This document shows, piece by piece, positions 6,457 through 14,009 of a DNA stretch of 32,625 nucleotides. The position numbers and the translations under genes are program-made. Below the pieces are notes generated by a model that saw only the letters and a list, made by a program, of their open reading frames with translations, was not told the DNA's origin and ran no database searches. Within the stretch, counting starts at the first letter, position 1; each line of letters begins with the position of its first letter. This DNA is from a virus, in IMG/VR virus record IMGVR_UViG_3300020410_000040, positions 1 through 32,625 of that record. The stretch is one strand, 5' to 3'.

Positions 6457-6608
6457 TATAATATTATGTTCAGTATGATTGTGGTTGCTATTGTAATAAC
6501 ATATAGCCCCCAAATTAGTTTTTCTAATCTATCAAAACTCTCATCTCTTTCGTCAAAGCGTTTGTTGATATCATAGTTAATTCTTTGAAGTATATCTTCG
6601 TCTTTCAT
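6456..6608 (-). CDS. 50-aa tail-anchored membrane protein
   Basis: A 50-residue ORF: a charged helical N-terminal part (MKDEDILQRINYDINKRFDE, then RDESFDRLEKL) followed by a C-terminal transmembrane segment (about 32-50, LIWGLYVITIATTIILNIIL). It overlaps the previous gene (ATG inside TAAATG) and the exonuclease (TAATG), so all three should be translationally coupled. Function unknown. A tail-anchored protein paired with a nuclease could place the enzyme at the membrane, but that is speculation. Confidence 0.6.
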   Translation of the reverse strand: MKDEDILQRINYDINKRFDERDESFDRLEKLIWGLYVITIATTIILNIIL

Positions 6609-6949
6609 TTACCTATATCCTTAATATTGTTCTTGCCTATAACCTGATAAGCACCTTTGTTGTATGCAGGCGCAACAGTATAACCTGAGGATATCTTAAG
6701 TTTTTCTTGTTGCCACTTTATATCTACACCTGTGCCTTTGCCTGTGCCCTTCATAGAGGGGCTAGCAGAAGGTATTTTATCTGTAGTATTTCTAATCTGT
6801 GTTTCTTTTTTCTGTAGCTCAGATGCTGAGATAGAACGAACAGGATTAGAAGTCCTTTTCTTAGATGTAGGATTATTTTTCTTGTATGCCTTACGCTTAC
6901 GACCATTCATATCGTAACGTAGGGAACCTGAATAATTCATAAATGCCAT
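6605..6949 (-). CDS. conserved phage hypothetical protein
   Basis: 114 residues starting MAFMNYSGSLRYDMNGRKRK, basic and low in hydrophobics, probably largely disordered in the middle (KKNNPTSKKRTSNP). Proteins with this N-terminus (MNY.G.LRYDMNGR.RK) occur in T4-like marine phages; role unknown to me. ATG 6949 is chosen because GGAG lies 7 bases before it. It is the first gene behind the promoter at 6973-7001 and starts the transcript leading to the exonuclease. Confidence 0.7.
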   Translation of the reverse strand: MAFMNYSGSLRYDMNGRKRKAYKKNNPTSKKRTSNPVRSISASELQKKETQIRNTTDKIPSASPSMKGTGKGTGVDIKWQQEKLKISSGYTVAPAYNKGAYQVIGKNNIKDIGK

Positions 6950-6972
6950 AGTCACTCTCCTATTGTTTCTAT

Positions 6973-7001
6973 ATTATGCACTCTACACAACCTTTTGTCA
7001 A
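6973..7001 (-). promoter_or_regulatory. phage sigma70-type promoter, conserved-spacer family (B)
   Basis: TTGACA (6996-7001), 17 bp spacer with GGT at positions 4-6 and GTG at its end, CATAAT (6973-6978). Drives the 114-aa gene, the 50-aa gene and the exonuclease. Confidence 0.8.
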
Positions 7002-7002
7002 C

Positions 7003-7290
7003 CTAAAATTTATCCAGATTAACACCACGAGTATTGAAAGTTCCTTTGGTCCTTCCTTCTCTATAATCAAATGGAACAGATACTGCATAAGGGTCGTGTA
7101 GTCCATTACCTACCCATTCTCCTGTATTGTAAACAGTAGAAGGATTGACATGGTCCATATATCTATCAACCCACATATCGTTTTTCTCGCACCATGTTTC
7201 TATTTCTTCATAGGTGCCATAAACGAGCCTGCCCATTTTATATTCACTACCATCTGCATGGAGGACTCTAGCTATTTCTACTCCTGTCAT
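7003..7290 (-). CDS. hypothetical protein, 95 aa
   Basis: Starts MTGVEIARVLHADGSEYKMG; contains aromatic and acidic stretches (YEEIETWCEKNDMWVDRYMDH). No family recognised. The start at 7290 forms an ATGA overlap with the upstream 65-aa gene, so it is the distal gene of the ligase operon. Its stop lies next to the -35 of promoter B. It resembles small phage proteins of unknown function. Confidence 0.65.
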   Translation of the reverse strand: MTGVEIARVLHADGSEYKMGRLVYGTYEEIETWCEKNDMWVDRYMDHVNPSTVYNTGEWVGNGLHDPYAVSVPFDYREGRTKGTFNTRGVNLDKF

Positions 7291-7484
7291 CGTATCCAGC
7301 ACTTATACCCTGTGCATTTATCTAAGTCTTCTCCACAATGGATACAGAAGCCGTCTGCTTTAGCTTGTGCTTCTTCCTCTTCCATCATTACAGATTCACA
7401 ATGTGCATCTATTGCAGCTTGTTCCATCTCGTCGAGTCCTTCTTTGGCAAACTCACTCCAAGTTCCATAATTTTTATCAGTCAT
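7287..7484 (-). CDS. small zinc-ribbon-like protein, 65 aa
   Basis: An acidic helical N-terminal part (EFAKEGLDEMEQAAIDAHCE) is followed by FCIHCGEDLDKCTGYKCW, whose two CxxC-like pairs could bind zinc. Function unknown. The ATG overlaps the ligase stop (8 bases), and its own stop overlaps the next start, so it is translated as part of the ligase operon. Confidence 0.65.
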   Translation of the reverse strand: MTDKNYGTWSEFAKEGLDEMEQAAIDAHCESVMMEEEEAQAKADGFCIHCGEDLDKCTGYKCWIR

Positions 7485-8607
7485 TACGTTCTCCTATACC
7501 CCAATCAATTACAACAGGGAACCTAGGTATATTGTCTGGGGAACGTTCAAAATACCTACAAGTAACCCATGTTGGTTTCACTTCTTGTTCTAGTAGTGCC
7601 TTAAGTGTTTCTTGATTACCTCTAACACCACTCTTGAATGTATTAGTGCCGTCTGTAAGAACAAAGTGTTTAGCATACCCTGCCCAATTACCAGAACCTT
7701 CTAATACTTCTATAACATCAAACTCTTCTGTAATGAACTCTTTTCTTTTCAGTAAGTTCTTACTTCTTTTGTTTTCATATGGTTGATTGTTTCTAACCAT
7801 CTGTCCTTCGTAACCTTGTTCTGTCCATACAGAATACATTTCGTCTAGTTCTGTTTGACTGTTACAATATACAGTTTCTACAAATTGAAGAGGTTGTCTA
7901 TAATCTAGATTACCTATAACATCTTCTAAATGTAGATTGCCGTCTTCAAAGGAACAACCTTCCCATTCAGGACCTGTAATATCATATATGTGATATTGAA
8001 CAAGTTTGGCACATTCTTCTGCCTCTGCTTGTGTAGGTTTTACTTTTCTAACAAGACTTGTAATCTTGTTGAAGTCATCTCTTAGTTCGTGATTGTAAAG
8101 TTCACCATCTAAAATATCTGTAGGATTTTTCTCGAAGTAATCCTTAAGAGCATTGTGTATGTGATTGCAAGTTGTAATCTCTTTACCTGCTCTTGTAAAC
8201 AAACCATCTTTTCTGGCAATACATCTAATACCATCTAACTTTGGCTGACATATCATATCTAAAGCCATTTTTTGGCCTTCATTTAGTTTTGAATAGTCAT
8301 GTGCTAGTTGTGGCTTGAACTTGTCATAAGTATCAACAAGGTTGATATCTTCAAAGTATTCTTTTTCTGCTTTCTTGTCCCACATAGCCTTAGCTTCTTT
8401 TTGTGCTTGTTCAGCATCTGTAGTAGCATTTGCTTTGCCTGTGTTCTTGCCTACAGCATCTTTCCAGCCACTTGTAACTAGATTGCCGTCTTTTATACCT
8501 GCAATAGTTCTAGTAGCGTTCATTACGCCATTGGAATATTCTACTGTGAGCTCACGAATGTTTCCATTCGTGTCTCTTTTGTAAAGTGTTGGTAACCTAA
8601 ATATCAT
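7477..8607 (-). CDS. ATP-dependent DNA ligase
   Basis: 376 residues. It seals nicks during phage replication and recombination. Nucleotidyltransferase motif I is CQPKLDGIRC with the adenylated lysine K123, motif III is DILDGELYNH (E169), motif IV is YEGQMVRN (E267) and motif V is LLKRKEF (K287). An OB-fold-like C-terminus follows (EFDVIEVLEGSGNWAGYAKHFVL). An N-terminal segment of about 80 residues (MIFRLPTLYKRDTNGNIREL...) resembles the WGR-like extension seen on some phage ligases. It is a compact type, not the 487-residue T4 gp30 form. The start overlaps the upstream stop (TAATG). Transcribed from promoter A at 8996-9024. Confidence 0.9.
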   Translation of the reverse strand: MIFRLPTLYKRDTNGNIRELTVEYSNGVMNATRTIAGIKDGNLVTSGWKDAVGKNTGKANATTDAEQAQKEAKAMWDKKAEKEYFEDINLVDTYDKFKPQLAHDYSKLNEGQKMALDMICQPKLDGIRCIARKDGLFTRAGKEITTCNHIHNALKDYFEKNPTDILDGELYNHELRDDFNKITSLVRKVKPTQAEAEECAKLVQYHIYDITGPEWEGCSFEDGNLHLEDVIGNLDYRQPLQFVETVYCNSQTELDEMYSVWTEQGYEGQMVRNNQPYENKRSKNLLKRKEFITEEFDVIEVLEGSGNWAGYAKHFVLTDGTNTFKSGVRGNQETLKALLEQEVKPTWVTCRYFERSPDNIPRFPVVIDWGIGERND

Positions 8608-8960
8608 TATACAAAGCTCCCATCTCTTTTACCACCAGCGCAGTAACCAGACATATAACCAGGACCGTAAACAGTTCTTCTGTCTATGTCATAACCTTTG
8701 TATAAGTTACCTCTTGGTGAATTAAGAGCTGGAGCATTCCATCCTGCTGCCTTAAGAACATCACCTTCCATGAATCTTTCATGTGTTAAGTTGATGAAAC
8801 CCCAAACGCTTTGTTGTGGGTTCTGGATAATAATTTTTACAAATTTACGACCTGCTTTGTAAGTAACAGAGTAATCTGTAAGACTTGGGAAATCTGCAAA
8901 GTGTTGTTTTTCAATATCTTTACAAAGTTTCTCGATTTTTTCTTTTAGTTTATTTTCCAT
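8607..8960 (-). CDS. conserved phage hypothetical protein, 117 aa
   Basis: Contains VKIIIQNPQQSVWGFI, FMEGDVLKAAGWNAPALNSPRGNLYKG and YGPGYMSGYC. The GDxLKAAGW.APA.N..RGN pattern recurs in small hypothetical proteins of many phages; no biochemical role known to me. ATG 8960 has GAGG upstream. First gene behind promoter A and coupled to the ligase by a TAATG overlap. Confidence 0.75.
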   Translation of the reverse strand: MENKLKEKIEKLCKDIEKQHFADFPSLTDYSVTYKAGRKFVKIIIQNPQQSVWGFINLTHERFMEGDVLKAAGWNAPALNSPRGNLYKGYDIDRRTVYGPGYMSGYCAGGKRDGSFV

Positions 8961-8995
8961 AATTTTTAGTCCTCACTTTTTTAAATTATGTGTAT

Positions 8996-9024
8996 ATTAT
9001 GCACTCTTGAGGACCAAATGTCAA
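8996..9024 (-). promoter_or_regulatory. phage sigma70-type promoter, conserved-spacer family (A)
   Basis: TTGACA (9019-9024), 17 bp spacer with GGT at 4-6 and GTG at its end, CATAAT (8996-9001). Drives the 117-aa gene, ligase, 65-aa and 95-aa genes. Confidence 0.85.
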
Positions 9025-9067
9025 GCATTTTGTGCAAAAGATTTGAGTTGTAAGTGCTTGATTTTAC

Positions 9068-9382
9068 TTATGTTGTGGATATTGGACCAAGTTTTTTCCT
9101 TGCTTTTTTAACAATATTACGTTTTTTAACTGACAAAGCGTCTTTTTTGCCGTGTGTTTCTGCTAATGCACTGTGAGGATTGGCTTCAGATACTTTAGAT
9201 AATACCTCGTTGAAGCCTGCTGGAGGTTTTGTTCTATCTCCTGTGCCACCTATAAGTGCAGCACTTGTAATTACACCTTTTAGATTAGGATTTTCTTCTA
9301 GATATTCGTCTCTATCTTTTATAGACATAAACTTTTCAAATTGTTCACCTGTTTTGGTGTCTTCAAATACATAAGTTGGCAT
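9068..9382 (-). CDS. conserved T4-like phage protein (MPTYVF N-terminus), 104 aa
   Basis: Starts MPTYVFEDTKTGEQFEKFMS then IKDRDEYLEENPNLK, the same opening as a conserved small protein of T4-like cyanophages related to the N-terminus of FmdB-type proteins, but without the Cys pairs of the FmdB zinc ribbon. The C-terminus is very basic (KKRNIVKKARKKLG). Start ATG 9382 overlaps the previous stop (TGATG). It is the last gene of the long operon that begins at 18325. Function unknown. Confidence 0.7.
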   Translation of the reverse strand: MPTYVFEDTKTGEQFEKFMSIKDRDEYLEENPNLKGVITSAALIGGTGDRTKPPAGFNEVLSKVSEANPHSALAETHGKKDALSVKKRNIVKKARKKLGPISTT

Positions 9383-9672
9383 CAATGTTTTACTGCTGGT
9401 ATAGCAATCTCCTCCATATTATCAATTATCTTCATCAGTATTTTCTTTGCTACTGTAGATAACAATTCACTATTATATGCCCTTAACATACACTCTTTGA
9501 TGTATAAAGGGTCTAATTGTTTTAACATAGCTCTGTCATATTTCTTATATGAAAAACCATAAACATTTAAACATAATAAAGCCAAGTCTATTTCTTTTTC
9601 ATTATAGAAAGACATTCTGTAACCTTGTATCACCTTAGGCTCCTGTGTTGGAAATTTTATTACATTGTCCAT
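9382..9672 (-). CDS. hypothetical protein, 96 aa
   Basis: Starts MDNVIKFPTQEPKVIQGYRM; mostly helical with a FSYKKYDRAMLKQLDPLYIKE segment. No family recognised. ATG 9672 is preferred over an upstream ATG at 9690 because a TATAAGTA late-like box ends 5 bases before it and would lie inside the longer version. No clear Shine-Dalgarno. It follows the 445-aa radical SAM gene by 18 bases and overlaps the next gene. Confidence 0.6.
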   Translation of the reverse strand: MDNVIKFPTQEPKVIQGYRMSFYNEKEIDLALLCLNVYGFSYKKYDRAMLKQLDPLYIKECMLRAYNSELLSTVAKKILMKIIDNMEEIAIPAVKH

Positions 9673-9677
9673 ATTAC

Positions 9678-9685
9678 TACTTATA
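9678..9685 (-). promoter_or_regulatory. late-promoter-like box before the 96-aa gene
   Basis: Minus strand TATAAGTA, one change from TATAAATA, ending 5 bases before ATG 9672. Predicts a transcript starting at the AUG. Confidence 0.35.
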
Positions 9686-9690
9686 AGCAA

Positions 9691-11028
9691 TTAATTATCT
9701 ACAGGGACAATAGGTATTGTATTTTTAACACTATATGCCTCTGTAGGTTCCGTAACATATTTATTCAATATTGGCTCATATTCTGGGACAACGGTAAACA
9801 AGTCTTCCTTTCTAAACTTGTCTAATGCTATGTTTTTAGACAAAAAGTATTTGAACGTTTCCTCATCTACTCCTGGTTGCCTCATATAATTTATGAAACC
9901 ATCTATATCATCTTTATACATACCCCAATCTCTTACATTACCTTTGTCATCGTATAACCATCTATGTTCTATAAATTCTTTTAATTCTGGAGGAGCATAT
10001 CGTAATGTCATCCATTCAGGAAAGTAAACTAAATTGTTCCATATTTTAAATGCTGGGAAAGCATGTTTAACTAACTCATGTATTCTAGTAAGCTCTAAAG
10101 CATTTACCCAACTTAATGTAAATGAAACTTGAACAGAAAATTGAATGTTTTTATGGTTATCATAAAATATACCATCTCTATATGATTCTTCTGTATAGTG
10201 TTGTCCTCTATATTCTCTAACCAAGTCATGATACTTTCTCATGTTTTCATATACTTTATCCCACTTGCCTAATTTTCTCATATAGTTGTATGGTTCGTTC
10301 ATTCCATCAATACTCAAACCTATACCTACACGTTTAAAATTTTCTGCCCAATATCTAACTTTGTCTTCTAAAAATATATTAGCATTTGTAGACATGTCTA
10401 ATACTATATCTTTTGCATAACCTAGTTGTATAAGTTCATCAAACATTTGATGCCATTGTTTAATATACATAGGCTCACCACCTACTACTTCTAGTCTTTT
10501 TAAAGTTTTATACCAATTGAATCTATCCTTCCATAAAACACCTTCTTCATCTCCTGCTTGTTTGTGAGGCATAGGATAGCCATTGTCTACATGATACTTC
10601 TCATGTTCTAATTGCCATTGAGAACTGTGACTAGGTGTGCATGAACGACATTTTAAATTACAGCTGTTACTAAGAATTAATTGGAAGTCATAAGGTGTGG
10701 TGGGTTCGTCTTCCCAATGTAATTCTGTTCTTAAATCTGGGAATACATATTCGTTAAATATATTTCTTTTACTCTGCCTACCATGTTTTTCATCTTCCCA
10801 ACAAGTTGCACATTCATCAGGACGTTCTCCTTTTCTAAATTTGTCCCTTACATTTTTCATATAATCACTAGCAAATAAATCTTTTAATGAATGTTCTTGG
10901 ACATACATGTCTTTACCATCATTGTCTTTTATAGTATCTCTATATAAACAACAAGGGCGAACGGTTCCGTCAGGATTATTACTAACTCCTGCCCAAGGCA
11001 TGTAACATAAACTTTTAGGCTTTTTCAC
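9691..11028 (-). CDS. radical SAM protein 4 (twitch type)
   Basis: 445 residues. The radical SAM cluster motif is NSCNLKCRSCTPSHSSQW (C123, C127, C130), followed by a GGEP motif (EVVGGEPMYIKQW) for SAM binding. The N-terminus has further cysteines in the pattern C8..PW, C26-C27 and C73xxC76W, suggesting an auxiliary Fe-S cluster placed before the radical SAM core rather than after it as in SPASM proteins. GTG start at 11028 with AAGGAAAG upstream; overlaps the previous gene by 14 bases. It is the most divergent of the four tandem paralogues. Substrate unknown. Similar radical SAM genes occur in marine T4-like phages without assigned function. Confidence 0.85.
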   Translation of the reverse strand: MKKPKSLCYMPWAGVSNNPDGTVRPCCLYRDTIKDNDGKDMYVQEHSLKDLFASDYMKNVRDKFRKGERPDECATCWEDEKHGRQSKRNIFNEYVFPDLRTELHWEDEPTTPYDFQLILSNSCNLKCRSCTPSHSSQWQLEHEKYHVDNGYPMPHKQAGDEEGVLWKDRFNWYKTLKRLEVVGGEPMYIKQWHQMFDELIQLGYAKDIVLDMSTNANIFLEDKVRYWAENFKRVGIGLSIDGMNEPYNYMRKLGKWDKVYENMRKYHDLVREYRGQHYTEESYRDGIFYDNHKNIQFSVQVSFTLSWVNALELTRIHELVKHAFPAFKIWNNLVYFPEWMTLRYAPPELKEFIEHRWLYDDKGNVRDWGMYKDDIDGFINYMRQPGVDEETFKYFLSKNIALDKFRKEDLFTVVPEYEPILNKYVTEPTEAYSVKNTIPIVPVDN

Positions 11029-12481
11029 AATCTTTCCTTACTGAGTTTATCCAATGTCTATAACGTGGGTCTAGTTTTTCATATAGAGCTTGTTTGTTTC
11101 TTCTTATAAGATATTGATCTAAAAATTTTATCATATCTTTATGCACGTCAATTTGTTGGTGCATCATATCCTGCCACTTTGATTGTCTTAAGAAGTTTAC
11201 ATGATTTTTTATTATTCCCTTTGTATTAGTATCCTGAAGATGTGTTAAAGAAGGTAGTAGTTCTTCTATTTCGTCTGCAAGTTCTTCTCTATAATGTAGA
11301 GGTATAAGTTGAACTTGATGAAACTGTGGGTGGAATACTCTGTTAGAATTTATATGTATTCTATGATTGCCATAATCTTTTCTTAATATGTTTATTCTTT
11401 TTAAATAATCTATATAAGACCATACTGACATATTGTTTATTGCAGTTGTAATAGTTAAACTTATCTCACTTGTTTCTAAAACTTTTCTTATGTTGTCTTG
11501 CCATATACCTCTAACAAAACCATCTCTTGTAAACTCTGCTTGGTCCATATTGCTTTCTGCGCTTGTATGTATTTCAACAATTCTATTATATTTACTTCCA
11601 AGCTTGTGTCTTTTAAGGCCTTTTTCCATATCATAATTATCTCCTGTGCCTTTCCACAAAAATTTAGATGACTCTATAAATCTTTCTACTTGTCCTTTGT
11701 GGTGTATCATATTGGAGTTTACTATTAAAGAACCTTCATAAGTTTTTTGTTCATGTATCATATCCATAAACTCCCAGAATTTTATATGTAGTAAAGGCTC
11801 TCCTCCTGTAAAACGTATAACTTTTAAATGCCCTTGTAATGTTGGCCACCAATCAAAAAATGCTTGTATATAAGGATTGTCTTCTTCTTTATATAATTGT
11901 TGTTTCCAATCTTTATTGAATCTATCATTTGTCTTTAGTTCATATGAACCATGTTTTTTAATATCATTAGCCCACGTTGTGCTAAACTTTGGTTCACAAT
12001 AAGAACATGCTAAATTACATGTTCTGTCAAATGCTATTTCTAATTTTTGAGGAATAGGATGATCTGTTTTTCTAGATGTAGCAATTAAGTTTGTGTCATC
12101 TTCTGGCAGTTGTCCATCTAGATAACCTTTAGATTTATATACTCTATCACTTATAACACCCATATCCTCAGCATTCCAACAATACCTACAACCTTCAGGT
12201 TTTTCTCCTTTACGCATTTTATTACGTTCATGTATCTTTTCAGGTGTGTTATGTAATGAACCTGGAGCCTTTGGGTCAAGTTGTATTTTATGTGTAGGAT
12301 TATGATGACAGCTTGCAGTATGTCCTATGTATAACCACATAGTTGCTTCATACCATTTTGCAAGACAATAAGAATCAGATACAGGGTCTAGAAATTCCTT
12401 TTTAAAATCTTCAGGAGTTTTATTTAAAAGTTTTTGCTTGTCGGCAATATACTTATTTAATCTAGAATGTTTTATTGCCAC
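11015..12481 (-). CDS. radical SAM protein 3 (twitch type)
   Basis: 488 residues. Core motif DRTCNLACSYCEPKFSTTW (C155, C159, C162) and RFTGGEPLLHIKFW. N-terminal module YCLAKWYEATMWL..TASCHHNPTHKI..KPEGCRYCW with C39, C58, C98 and C101 as likely auxiliary cluster ligands. GTG start with AGAGGAAT upstream; overlaps the previous gene by 20 bases. Closely paralogous to radical SAM 1 and 2 (shared C.AKW, SCHHPP, LHNT and C.YCW...SDR blocks). Substrate unknown. Confidence 0.88.
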   Translation of the reverse strand: MAIKHSRLNKYIADKQKLLNKTPEDFKKEFLDPVSDSYCLAKWYEATMWLYIGHTASCHHNPTHKIQLDPKAPGSLHNTPEKIHERNKMRKGEKPEGCRYCWNAEDMGVISDRVYKSKGYLDGQLPEDDTNLIATSRKTDHPIPQKLEIAFDRTCNLACSYCEPKFSTTWANDIKKHGSYELKTNDRFNKDWKQQLYKEEDNPYIQAFFDWWPTLQGHLKVIRFTGGEPLLHIKFWEFMDMIHEQKTYEGSLIVNSNMIHHKGQVERFIESSKFLWKGTGDNYDMEKGLKRHKLGSKYNRIVEIHTSAESNMDQAEFTRDGFVRGIWQDNIRKVLETSEISLTITTAINNMSVWSYIDYLKRINILRKDYGNHRIHINSNRVFHPQFHQVQLIPLHYREELADEIEELLPSLTHLQDTNTKGIIKNHVNFLRQSKWQDMMHQQIDVHKDMIKFLDQYLIRRNKQALYEKLDPRYRHWINSVRKDCEKA

Positions 12482-14009
12482 TTTTTAATTCCTCTGAAAT
12501 GTATCCACCTCCTTTCTTAAATTCATCTAGTTCTGCACCTGACTGATATTTATCAAGAACTTCTAGTTCATCTGAATTTTCAAGGATTTGAGTCACTGTA
12601 GGTATAATTAAAGAAGTGTCAATGCTGTCATAAAAATTTATAAAGTCCTGAGGGAATGTGTCCCTAAAACTTTTACCTCTTCGTATATCATACTGATAAT
12701 AAAATTGTTTGAAGTCGTTATATAACTTCGGTGTCTCTGCTGTCATTTGATGTGGTGTTTTTACAATATCTAAATAATCAATTAATCTTTCTACTTGAGA
12801 TATTTCCCAATCATTTACTAGAGGTTTACCATTAGGATCTTTATCTGTCCAACGGTTCTTGACAACAGGTTCTAACCATGCCTCTAGTTTTTCTTTGTAA
12901 TGTGTTTTCATTTCCTCAGGCAATATAGCTGCTGCTTGGAAACTAGGAAATCTTAATATGTTTAATGATATTGTTAGGTATTGTGTTCCGTATTGTCTTT
13001 TTATATCTAAAGACTCTGTTAGAAACTCTGTAAGACTGCCTAAGCATAGACTATTAATTGTCCCCATACAAATTATTTGATTAATGTTTCCTTCTGTAAT
13101 TAATCGTATAACATTTTCTTTCCATTGTTTGTAGTCCATGCCATCTCTAATATATTCAGAATGAGGACCTACAGATTCGTTACTTGTATAGATGTCTAAG
13201 TGAGGAACATAATGACTCATTTCAATTAGTTTATCTAATAGTTTTTTCTTAGGAACAAGATTAGAGTTTATAGCATATCTTAATCTTGATGCTTTATCAG
13301 GATTGTCTTTGAACCAATCAAATAGTTTCCATACACCTGCTGCCATTAGTGGCTCGCCACCTGTTATTCTTATTTCTTCTAAACTGTATTGTAAGTCTGT
13401 TTCCCACCATTTCCAAAAAGCTTGTATGTATGGATTTTCTTCTTGTGTTTTAGCTGCGTCCTTAGCATGATCTGCTGCTGTAACATAATGTCCTCTACCA
13501 TCACTTTGTATATTCTTGTAACCCCCATACTTTTTAATATCTTTTACCCACGTGGAACTAAAAGAAGGATTACAATAAGAGCATGAGAAATTACATGTTC
13601 TATCAAAACTTATTTCTAATGTTTTAAGTGTAACGTCCTCATCGCCATTCATTGCCGCTGCTTTTAAATTATCTTCATTGGAAAATGTTTTTGTTTTCAT
13701 AACTCTATCTGAGATATGATCTTTACCCATGTCTTCTATTTTCCAACAATACTCACATTCATTAGGACGAACACCGTTAAGCATCATCTTACGCATTTCT
13801 TTTTTGTGTTTTGTATTGTGTATGGCAGACGGATTAGTTTTTATTTCTTCTAAGTCTATAGGATGCGAAGGTGGGTGGTGACAGCTTGTAGTCTGCCCAT
13901 GTCCTAACCATATTGTAGCGTTATACCACTTTGCACCACAATAGGTAGGACCTATTTGATCTATAAAATTAAATTTATAGTCGTGTATAATACTTTTGCC
14001 TTTAGCCAT
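12462..14009 (-). CDS. radical SAM protein 2 (twitch type)
   Basis: 515 residues. Core motif DRTCNFSCSYCNPSFSSTW (C139, C143, C146) and RITGGEPLMAAGVW. N-terminal C24, C43 (TSCHHPPSHPI), C85 and C88 (CEYCWKIEDMG). A C-terminal tail of about 50 residues beyond the paralogues is acidic, then Gly-rich. ATG 14009 overlaps the preceding gene by 8 bases. Like its neighbours it keeps the SDRVMKTK block between the auxiliary module and the core. Substrate unknown. Confidence 0.88.
   Translation of the reverse strand: MAKGKSIIHDYKFNFIDQIGPTYCGAKWYNATIWLGHGQTTSCHHPPSHPIDLEEIKTNPSAIHNTKHKKEMRKMMLNGVRPNECEYCWKIEDMGKDHISDRVMKTKTFSNEDNLKAAAMNGDEDVTLKTLEISFDRTCNFSCSYCNPSFSSTWVKDIKKYGGYKNIQSDGRGHYVTAADHAKDAAKTQEENPYIQAFWKWWETDLQYSLEEIRITGGEPLMAAGVWKLFDWFKDNPDKASRLRYAINSNLVPKKKLLDKLIEMSHYVPHLDIYTSNESVGPHSEYIRDGMDYKQWKENVIRLITEGNINQIICMGTINSLCLGSLTEFLTESLDIKRQYGTQYLTISLNILRFPSFQAAAILPEEMKTHYKEKLEAWLEPVVKNRWTDKDPNGKPLVNDWEISQVERLIDYLDIVKTPHQMTAETPKLYNDFKQFYYQYDIRRGKSFRDTFPQDFINFYDSIDTSLIIPTVTQILENSDELEVLDKYQSGAELDEFKKGGGYISEELKSGNKTF

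Noticed and set aside
6457-6513. N-terminal extension of the exonuclease from a TTG codon
   Set aside because: It reads through the 50-aa membrane-protein gene in another frame, and the ATG at 6456 is coupled by TAATG overlap.
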